A model generated the notes under the pieces. That model ran no database searches. It saw only the letters and a program-made list of their open reading frames with translations, and was not told the DNA's origin. From NCBI GenBank assembly GCA_037043455.1, contig JAWPHD010001283.1, positions 62,001-126,000 on the forward strand: DNA of 64,000 nt, in the 5' to 3' direction. The stretch comes from Cyrtodaria siliqua. Taxonomy: Eukaryota > Mollusca > Bivalvia > Adapedonta > Hiatellidae. The position numbers were made by a program, and so were the translations under genes. This document shows positions 57,365 through 64,000 of this stretch, piece by piece (positions within the stretch are counted from its first letter, which is position 1; each line of letters opens with the position of its first letter).

Positions 57365-57435
57365 TTTCTTTTTCTTGTTATAATAAATATTATTTTTTTT
57401 TAAGAAAAACAAATAATATGATATATATTACAAAA
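57365..57435. promoter_or_regulatory. Divergent AT-rich promoter region
   Basis: 71 bp separate the starts of the Cys-rich gene (minus) and the polymerase gene (plus; preferred Met at 57436, MSTEDVHY). The block is almost pure A/T with TATAATAAATATTA and GATATATATTACAAAAATG just upstream of the starts. The proposed role rests on position and composition. Confidence 0.45.
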
Positions 57436-60400
57436 ATGAGTACCGAAGACGTTCACTACATTTTACAATTACACCGGGAAGGAATAATTAATGATGATCA
57501 GCTTAGAAAGATGGTAGATGCTCTTAAAGAAGTTTCAAAGGAAACTCCAAAAGAGGTTAAATCTCAAACATTAGAAAATTTACTCAAGAGACGACGTGCT
57601 AAAAAACAACGTAAACGAGAAAAGCAGAAATATGATAAATAACAAGATGAGCAAAATCAGAAATATGCTAAATCACGAGACAATGTCATAAATGAATTGA
57701 AAGAGCTTAATGATAGAAAATCTAAAGAAGAATTAAAACTGGTTGACAAACCCATATGTGGCTATTTTAAAGCATACGAGATATCTGCCGAGAAATACAA
57801 AGACCCTCAAAAACTATTCCGTGATAAGAAATCCATTATCACAAAACAAATAAGCAAAGAGCTGACAAAGATAAATGGATTAAAGTTTCAATAAGGTCTC
57901 ACTTTAAATTTATTCAAAGATGATGGTGATACCAAAAAATACACCACAGCAGTATTACACAGTGAACAAAATGCAATTTTAACCTCTGAAAAAATAAATG
58001 AGTTGTACGATAAATCATATGCTTATATACAAGAGAGCCTTGAAAGATTTACAAACACAGCATCTGGATTGGAGATTGATCACTGTGTTACGTTTTACTT
58101 AAATTTTGCAAAGTATGAACCATTAAAAGGTTCTTCATATATTCCTTTGTCTAAAGCAGTATCTGATAAAAAAGCAATAATTAATGTTAATAATGAAGAT
58201 AATAAGTGCTTGGAAGTGGCATTGTTTCTGCTTTGTGGCCTAATAAAAATAATCCAACTAGGAGATCTAGTTATAACAAACACATGGGTAAGTTGAATAT
58301 GGATGGTATTGATTTTCCCACTCCAATTTCTCAAATTTCCAAAGTAGAAAAACAAAACAACCTTGCTATTAATGTTTACGGATGCACAGGAAAAAGTGTA
58401 TCTATATTTCCATACAGAATATCAGAGCAACCGCAAGAAATGGAAAGAATTAACTTGCTTTTAATTTCTGAAGACGTTGAGGTTGATTTAGAAAATGAAG
58501 ATGAAGATGATCCAAATAATGAAGAAGGAATTATAGATGACAATTATAACCCTGATGATTATCCCAACGAACCAAAAACAATAACAACAAAATATCACTA
58601 TTGCTGGATTAAAAATCTAAATAGATTACTTTATGATCAAAACAAATATCACGGTAAAACTTATTTCTGCGATCGTTGTCTTTACGGCTTTTCAAGAGAA
58701 GATCTACTTACCAAACACAGAGAAGACTGTGAGGGTATTAATAAAAATTCTAGCAGAATAGAAATGCCAAAAGAAGGTAAAAATACTGTAAAATTTAAAA
58801 ATTATCAAAATCAGATGCCTGTGCCTTATGCAATATATGCTGATTTTGAGAGTATAATCAAACCGCAATCAATCGAATTTGGAAAAAAATCTGAAATCAC
58901 AAATGTACACGAAGCTTGTGGGTTTGGATACCAGGTTGTCAGATATGATGGCAAAGCTGAAGAACCTGTTATTTACAGAGGTGAAGATGTTATTGAAAAG
59001 TTTTTAAATCACTTAGAATGTGAGAAGAGCAACATTAATAAAATATTTGCTCACCCAAAACCATTAATCATGACACAACAAAATGAGGAAGATTATGAAA
59101 AAGCAACACACTGCTGGATATGTAAGGATGAAATAAAAAATGATAAAAACGGTAAAGTAAGAGACCACTGTCATTTTACAGGAGAATACAGAGGTGCAGC
59201 ACACAAAAACTGTAACCTGAAACTGAAAATAAAACCAAATAAAACAATCATCCCTGTTGTATTTCACAACCTCAAAGGATATGATAGTCATCTCATCATG
59301 CAAAAAATACATAAAATGACATGTAATATTACATGCATTCCAAACAACGCTGAAAAGTATATTTCATTTAGTGCCGGACAACTTAGATTTTTGGATAGCT
59401 TTCAGTTTATGGCTTCGTCTCTGGAAAAATTGGTTAAAGCAACAGACAAATCTGATTTTAAAATTACCAAAAAATCAGTTTGGAAAACAAACAGATTTAC
59501 TTTTACGAAAAGGTGTTTATCCATACGAATATATGAACAGCATGGAAAGATTAAAGGAAACGCAATTACCGCCTATAGAAAAGTTTTACAGTAGACTCTC
59601 AGATGAAAGTATAAGTCCCGAAGATTACGAATACGCTCAAAAAATATGGGAAGAGTTTAACTGTAAAACTCTTGGAGACTATCATGATTTATATCTAAAA
59701 ACTGATGTAACTCTGTTAGCAGATGTGTTTCAAACTTTTAGAAAAACATGTATGAGTGCATACAAACTTGATGCTTTACATTACTATACAGCACCTGGAT
59801 TATCTTGGGATGCTTTACTTAAACATTCAAAAATAGATTTAGAACTTTTGAGAGACATTGACATGCATTTGTTCATAGAAAAAGGTATGCGTGGTGGCAT
59901 AAGTATGGTATCAAAAAGATATGCCAAAGGAAACAATCCACATGTAGCTAATTATAACCCTAACGAGGAAAACAACTTTTTAATGTATTATGATGCAAAT
60001 AATCTTTATGGGTGGGCAATGAGTCAGCCACTTCCATATTCTGGATTTGTTTGGAAAACCAAAAACAAGACTGGAACATTTTCTAAACCAAAACCCGGCA
60101 AAGTACAAATGCTTGAAGTTGATTTGGAATATCCTAAAGAACTTCATGAATCTCATAATGACTATCCGCATGCACCGGAAAGATTAGCAGTGCAAAAAGA
60201 ATGGTTGTCTGAATACCAAAAAAATCTGTTAGAAAATAATAGCATGATAAATACAGAACAACTAGTTCCCAATCTTAGGGACAAAGAAAATTATGTGATA
60301 CATTACAAAAACCTGCAACCTGCAATCTTTAGGCAAGAAACTAAAGAAAGTACACAGAGTATTAGAATTTAATGAAAAACCATGGATGGAATCATATATT

Positions 60401-60991
60401 TGTTTAAATACAGAACTTAGGAAAAAAGCTAAATCACAATTTGAAAAAGATTTTTACAAACTTATGAACAACTCTGTGTTTGGCAAAACAATGGAAAATC
60501 TATGCAAGCGGACAGAGATAAAACTAGTCAAAACTGACGGCTCTGAAAATGAAAAGATAAGAAAAATAATAGCCAAACCCAACTTTAACAAGCGTATAAA
60601 ATTTTCAGATGAATTATCAGCAATACATGTAAACAAAACAAAATTAACATTAAACAAACCAATCTATGTTGGGATGTCAGTATTGGATTTATCAAAGTAC
60701 ATGATGTATGATTGGTATTATAATACCCTAAAGAAAAGGTACGGAAATGACTGTACTTTATTATATACAGACACTGACAGCCTACTGGTAGACATCAGAA
60801 CAGATGATGCATACAAAGATATGGTTGAAATGAAAGATGAATATGACTTAAGTGATTATCCTCAAAATCATCCAATGCACGATGATACAAACAAAAAAGT
60901 ATTGGGTAAAATGAAAGACGAATGTAACGGTGTTGCTATAGCTGAGTATGGAATTACAACTGATGCACACGGTTTCTACAAAAACTTATGA
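57436..60991 (+). pseudogene. polB: Protein-primed family-B DNA polymerase (Polinton), disrupted
   Basis: The N-terminal part is charged and coiled (MSTEDVHYILQLHREG). Then come a C2H2-like YFCDRCLYGFSRED, the exonuclease motif YADFES (58836), a CWIC ... HCHFTGEYRG metal-binding block (59120-59190), FHNLKGYDSHLI (59260), YLKTD (59692), polymerase motif A YYDANNLYGWAMS (59986), NSVFGKTMEN (60470) and motif C YTDTDS (60763). Breaks: in-frame TAA at 57640 and 57892; a frameshift near 58215; a shift at an A6 run (59469-59474); a 7-bp tandem duplication CCTGCAA x2 (60312-60325); and loss of family sequence after IAEY at about 60943, close to the convergent integrase. Not able to make a full enzyme. 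Confidence 0.88.
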
Positions 60992-61890
60992 ATGTGGGTA
61001 TCAGCCGGAACAATAAGCAATTCTTCTTTGACAAATCCTCTCTGTGGCGCTGGTGCTTTCAAATAATAAACTCTTATACCTTGCGTCACCATATAACTTT
61101 TAATCTTGTGAATATCTACACTCCACATTGGATCAGTTGCTCTGCGTCTTCCATCTTCTTGTTCCTCGGGTTGATATAAATATCTTACACTTGCATTCAT
61201 ACAGACAGGATCATCTTTTAATATTTTTGTTTCAACAGGAGGGGGCTTTTTTGTCTCCGCGTTTATGGCTTTAACAACTTCTGGTAATCTCTTTACCCAT
61301 TCTCTATTACGTTTTTGCGAATCTATTTCCTTAGCATACTGATAGCCAAACAATCTTTCAGCTAATGTTCTGTTAAATCTTTCCACTAAAGCTTGGTCTC
61401 TGTGTATTTCTGTTCTGCCTCGTCTGATATTTACTTTGTGTTTTGCCATCAACTGCGATACTGCACCCATAAATTCTCTGCCTGGATCCACTTGTAACAA
61501 CTTGGGATATTTCAAATGTCGACTGTATATTTTCTCAAATGCTTTGGCAACTTCTTTGCTATCCTTGGAAGTCAGTGGCTCTGCTTCTTTATATCTACTT
61601 GCAATATCAACCACAGTCAATGCATATTTATATGTCTTGCGTCCACGACCAATCACAAAAGTATCATGCGATAAAAATAACAAATCAGCAAGATGCACTC
61701 CATTCTTAGTAGAAACATCAAACCTGGGTCTAATTATTTTCTTTGGTGCGGGTAAATACATCTGCCACACAGCTTCTTTCTTTAAAAATTCTAATGCTTT
61801 TTTTTCACTAACACCAGCATCTTTTGCCAATTTTTTAACTGCTGTGTAACCCCTCCAAAATCCTTTTGGGCTGTAATAAATCTTTTCCAT
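60976..61890 (-). CDS. int: Retroviral-type integrase (rve) of Polinton
   Basis: 304 residues, uninterrupted. An N-terminal helical region (MEKIYYSPKGFWRGYTAVKK), then the catalytic core: Asp69 in HLADLLFLS, Asp135 in LLQVDPGREFMG, Glu170 in DQALVERFNRTL. The Asp135-Glu170 spacing fits the D-x(34-35)-E rule. The C-terminal part (YYLKAPAPQRGFVKEELLIV) looks like an SH3/chromo-like DNA-binding tail. Function: cuts and joins element ends to the host chromosome. Convergent with the polymerase pseudogene, overlapping its end by 16 bp. All three acidic residues are intact. Confidence 0.92.
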   Translation of the reverse strand: MEKIYYSPKGFWRGYTAVKKLAKDAGVSEKKALEFLKKEAVWQMYLPAPKKIIRPRFDVSTKNGVHLADLLFLSHDTFVIGRGRKTYKYALTVVDIASRYKEAEPLTSKDSKEVAKAFEKIYSRHLKYPKLLQVDPGREFMGAVSQLMAKHKVNIRRGRTEIHRDQALVERFNRTLAERLFGYQYAKEIDSQKRNREWVKRLPEVVKAINAETKKPPPVETKILKDDPVCMNASVRYLYQPEEQEDGRRRATDPMWSVDIHKIKSYMVTQGIRVYYLKAPAPQRGFVKEELLIVPADTHIHKFL

Positions 61891-61933
61891 TTTTTTCTAC
61901 TAAAGATTAAACTTTATATAACTATAAAGAAAA
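61891..61933. promoter_or_regulatory. Divergent promoter between integrase and small OB-like gene
   Basis: 43 bp between two start codons. Contains TTTATATAACTATAAAGAAA directly before the plus-strand ATG, and on the minus strand TTTAGTAGAAAAAA directly before the integrase ATG. AT content and TATA-like boxes suggest a shared bidirectional promoter with very short leaders. Confidence 0.45.
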
Positions 61934-62377
61934 ATGGAAATCACAACTGCACGATTTGATGAACTGCTCGAAGAGCAATATCAAAATAGCACAAAGAAAT
62001 GGACACACTTGGAAGTAAATAAAATACACACTATTACAGATACGAAAATAGTAGATACTGAATATGGTCCATCCATGGTATTGACATTATTAGACAATGG
62101 TGAAGTATGGGCGCCTGGTCATCTCAAAGATAAATTAGAGAAGAGTGCTAAACCACCATATTATATGCGACCACTAGAATTGAAACCATGTAAAAACAAC
62201 AATAAAAATAGGTATCATGCATATGACTTAGTCTTTCCAAAGGTTATTTCAAAGAAAACATATTTAGTCATTCCAAATCCAAAAAAGTCCAAAGTAATTA
62301 TAGTTTTAAACTATTTTTTTTTTATGAACTCAATTTGTATGCCACAAATCCAGTTGCAGCCATGCCCACCACAATAA
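61934..62377 (+). CDS. Small Polinton protein, possible OB-fold ssDNA-binding
   Basis: 147 codons. Residues about 25-75 (WTHLEVNKIHTITDTKIVDT, then EYGPSMVLTLLDNGEVWAPG) alternate beta-strand-like segments and end in a glycine-containing turn, like single-strand DNA-binding OB folds. Proteins with this 'hTIxxxKxVxTxYGxxxVLTL' texture occur in mobile elements and DNA viruses, from memory. The last 20 or so residues follow a T10 run at 62314-62324 and are antisense to the neighbour's C-terminus, so the true end may be earlier. Starts 43 bp from the integrase start, divergent. Confidence 0.65.
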   Translation: MEITTARFDELLEEQYQNSTKKWTHLEVNKIHTITDTKIVDTEYGPSMVLTLLDNGEVWAPGHLKDKLEKSAKPPYYMRPLELKPCKNNNKNRYHAYDLVFPKVISKKTYLVIPNPKKSKVIIVLNYFFFMNSICMPQIQLQPCPPQ

Positions 62378-62741
62378 ACATAATCTCTCTATTCTGTTGA
62401 TCCGGAGATGGTGTATAAAAATCACTCAACTTGGGCTCCGGTTCCAACAGTAAATGTTTACCAGTTGTATAATAATACTGTTTCATAGCTTGGTCCACAT
62501 CATCAAAAGTCTGCTCTGCATGATGCTCTTTTTGTAGTTGCTTATTAATAAAATCTAATCCCTCTGTTCTTTTTTTATTCCACTCCACTTGTGCTGCGTT
62601 TAATTTGTCCAATGCTTTGTCATGCCTTTGTCTTTCCTTATCTGAATGACTTCCCATTTTTGAAAAGAAATAATTTGAACCGCTAAACGCCAATGCATTT
62701 GTTAATGCGCCACCTATCATGATTGCTACTGCACTTGCCAT
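62322..62741 (-). CDS. Small membrane-anchored protein of Polinton, function unknown
   Basis: 139 residues. A hydrophobic N-terminus (AVAIMIGGALTNALAFSGSN), a charged helical middle (HDKALDKLNAAQVEWNKKRT, FINKQLQKEHHAEQTFDDVD) and a C-terminal hydrophobic segment (IMFIVVGMAATGFVAYKL). I recall similar proteins with a conserved W-x-x-K-R-T block in cnidarian and mollusc elements but know no assigned function. The layout suggests a membrane or virion-associated protein. First of four minus-strand ORFs read from 63894 toward 62322; its end overlaps the plus-strand gene by 56 bp. Confidence 0.75.
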   Translation of the reverse strand: MASAVAIMIGGALTNALAFSGSNYFFSKMGSHSDKERQRHDKALDKLNAAQVEWNKKRTEGLDFINKQLQKEHHAEQTFDDVDQAMKQYYYTTGKHLLLEPEPKLSDFYTPSPDQQNREIMFIVVGMAATGFVAYKLSS

Positions 62742-62764
62742 TTTTTATATATATTTTTTTAAAA

Positions 62765-63001
62765 TTATTTCATAATATCCGCAGGAATAATACCTTGCTT
62801 AATCAACATATCCCTCGTAGCCATTGCTAACATTATATCCACAGACAGCATCCCAAAATCTGTCATATTAAAATCCACTTTAGGGGTTGTTTTTTTTAGT
62901 AGTTTTCTGCCAATCTCAGAATATCCAACAGTTAGAAGTGTTGCCACTCCTGCATGATACATCATATTTACAATTTGTTTTCCGTCAATACTTGCTGCCA
63001 T
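62765..63001 (-). CDS. 78-residue hydrophobic protein of Polinton
   Basis: MAASIDGKQIVNMMYHAGVA, a hydrophobic stretch (ATLLTVGYSEIG), a basic block (RKLLKKTTPK), and a second hydrophobic region (FGMLSVDIMLAMATRDMLI). Probably membrane-associated. 23 bp upstream of the next gene in the series. Function not known. Confidence 0.7.
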   Translation of the reverse strand: MAASIDGKQIVNMMYHAGVATLLTVGYSEIGRKLLKKTTPKVDFNMTDFGMLSVDIMLAMATRDMLIKQGIIPADIMK

Positions 63002-63043
63002 TGTTTTTATATTATTTTTTATATTATTTTTTTAAATAAATTA

Positions 63044-63424
63044 TTAAAAACAATCAAACGGGTCTTTTGGTGCAACACGGACAGCAGCAGGTTGCACAGG
63101 TTGCGTAGCAGATTTCTTGTTATAAGTATACAAACCCAACCCAGCAATGCCTACTAATAAAACCAGACACGGTGGAATATAATTTTTGTATACGTTTAAT
63201 TTGATTTCTGGTTCCTCTTCATCTATTGTTATTTTTGTTATTTGATTTGCAGCATCTTGCTTTGCAGCATCTTGCTTTGCAGCATCTTGAAGCAAACGCT
63301 TTGCCTTTCTTGCCGCTGCTCCTTTTTTTCCAGCTTCTATTCTTTTTGGATTTTTTACTTTTTGTTCTTCAACCTCAACAGGTTGTGTAACAACAGGTAT
63401 AACTTCACTCTCTTGGTTGTCCAT
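63044..63424 (-). CDS. 126-residue single-pass protein with basic patch
   Basis: An acidic N-terminus, then KNPKRIEAGKKGAAARKAKR (basic, reminiscent of a nucleic-acid-binding or nuclear-targeting motif), three imperfect copies of DAAKQ, and one transmembrane segment (YIPPCLVLLVGIAGLGLYTY) before a short tail. Possible core-like or membrane-linked virion protein, by analogy only. Separated by 42 bp from the downstream gene and 17 bp from the upstream one. Confidence 0.7.
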   Translation of the reverse strand: MDNQESEVIPVVTQPVEVEEQKVKNPKRIEAGKKGAAARKAKRLLQDAAKQDAAKQDAANQITKITIDEEEPEIKLNVYKNYIPPCLVLLVGIAGLGLYTYNKKSATQPVQPAAVRVAPKDPFDCF

Positions 63425-63441
63425 TTATATTTTCTATATTT

Positions 63442-63894
63442 TTATTTTTTATTAAAATCAATATGTCTAACAGTTGTCAGTATTGCTGTAAATGGTGCTA
63501 AGCACATTCCATACCTGTAATACAACTCACAACAAGCACTTGTCAAAGCATGATTAATAAATGGGACTTCCTCCAAATCTTCTATCAGTTTTGGTGGATT
63601 GGTTACATTAAAATATTTTGATACTCCCATCACATACAAGTTAATAAAATAATTACCTAAAGTCTTGGTCATGCTTGCCCCAAGCCTTGCTTCATATCTG
63701 CAGTAAAGTTTGTTAATTTCATCTGGTGGCATGTCATCTATATTCGTGAATTGTATGTCTTTACCCAAATATTGACGACTACCGCCGCCAGCCACTATGG
63801 CTGATAATCTTTCTTTTTTTGTTTCTTTTTGCTTTGATTCATCACGTTCCGCAAAACCTTCCGACATATCCTGTAATAGTTCTTCCGCATTCAT
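63442..63894 (-). CDS. 150-residue conserved Polinton protein, function unknown
   Basis: The preferred start is MNAEELLQDMSEGF because AATATAAAAATG lies right before it, as in the sister genes. An open frame continues upstream to the window edge with a hydrophobic stretch (ILAITSCMNIAAGCFMFYVY), so a longer membrane-anchored form or a separate ORF is possible. The core has MPPDEINKLYCRYEARLGAS, MTKTLGNYFINLY and ACCELYYRYGMCLAPFTAIL. I recall the 'YCRYEARLGA-MTKTLG' signature from uncharacterised proteins of corals and molluscs. Mostly helical; function unknown. Confidence 0.72.
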   Translation of the reverse strand: MNAEELLQDMSEGFAERDESKQKETKKERLSAIVAGGGSRQYLGKDIQFTNIDDMPPDEINKLYCRYEARLGASMTKTLGNYFINLYVMGVSKYFNVTNPPKLIEDLEEVPFINHALTSACCELYYRYGMCLAPFTAILTTVRHIDFNKK

Positions 63895-64000
63895 TTTTAT
63901 ATTAATAATTTTATTTTTTATCTTGAAATAAACATAAAACATAAAACAACCAGCTGCTATATTCATGCAACTAGTAATTGCTAGTATTGTTAATAGCATT

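Larger units (their letters stand above)
57083..64000. mobile_element. Maverick/Polinton (adintovirus-like) element, cut by window edge
   Basis: Protein-primed PolB plus retroviral-type integrase plus a cluster of compact small ORFs define a Polinton. Genes are packed with 17-71 bp spacing, unlike the surrounding DNA. The left terminus cannot be fixed because the other terminal repeat lies outside the window. Capsid, ATPase and protease genes are not seen here and would have to lie to the right. Confidence 0.88.

Noticed and set aside
57697..58296. Separate small genes at 57697-57894 and 58003-58296
   Set aside because: They are consecutive pieces of the polymerase N-terminal region in one frame, separated by stop codons.
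59460..59480. Programmed frameshift at the A6 run in the polymerase
   Set aside because: The same gene has two stops, another frameshift, a duplication and a deletion; decay (or a homopolymer error) is the simpler reading.
61436..61849. 137-codon plus-strand ORF
   Set aside because: Antisense shadow of the intact integrase.

Overview
The window looks like repeat-dense intergenic or intronic DNA from an invertebrate animal, most likely a bivalve mollusc. That inference rests on the repeat types: (GTCCGTCC)-bearing arrays with AAGGTCAAGGTCAC blocks, GACCTACTGACCCC tandem units, tRNA-headed SINEs, jockey-like, LINE and Penelope-like retroelements, and a Maverick/Polinton. I recognise no host protein-coding gene. 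Nearly every short ORF in the left 44 kb is a minisatellite frame, an AT-rich chance ORF or a transposon remnant.

Layout. 1-2.1 kb: a 30-bp minisatellite split by a retroelement tail. 2.1-5.3 kb: satellite-like repeats and a palindrome cluster. 5.4-12.4 kb: two decayed DNA-transposon coding fragments, each running toward an array of iterated GTTACCTTTAGCG motifs, with retroelement tails between them. 13.2-15.6 kb: a split 21-bp minisatellite, a Penelope-type GIY-YIG scrap and two long-period tandem arrays. 16-44 kb: SINEs, foldback elements, a hAT-like non-autonomous element, a LINE C-terminal scrap, local duplications and many partial copies, in both orientations, of one retroelement 3' end.

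44.7-52.4 kb is a three-level nest. A 5'-truncated jockey-like element with RT and RNase H domains is interrupted by a 5'-truncated element of the Penelope-like RT family that supplies the dispersed tails. That element is in turn interrupted by a nearly full-length LINE on the minus strand, carrying ORF1, then an endonuclease, RT and zinc-knuckle ORF2. The relative order of the three insertions can be read directly.

52.9-56.9 kb holds another satellite-like array, a perfect-looking foldback element and AT-rich DNA. From about 57.1 kb to the window edge lies the end of a Maverick/Polinton (adintovirus-like) element: a Cys-rich protein, a protein-primed family-B DNA polymerase broken by stops, frameshifts and a terminal deletion, an intact retroviral-type integrase, an OB-fold-like small protein, and four small, mostly membrane-associated ORFs of unknown function. 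The intact small genes share an AT-rich TATAWAAA-type motif right against their start codons. The capsid, ATPase and protease genes expected in such an element would lie beyond base 64000.
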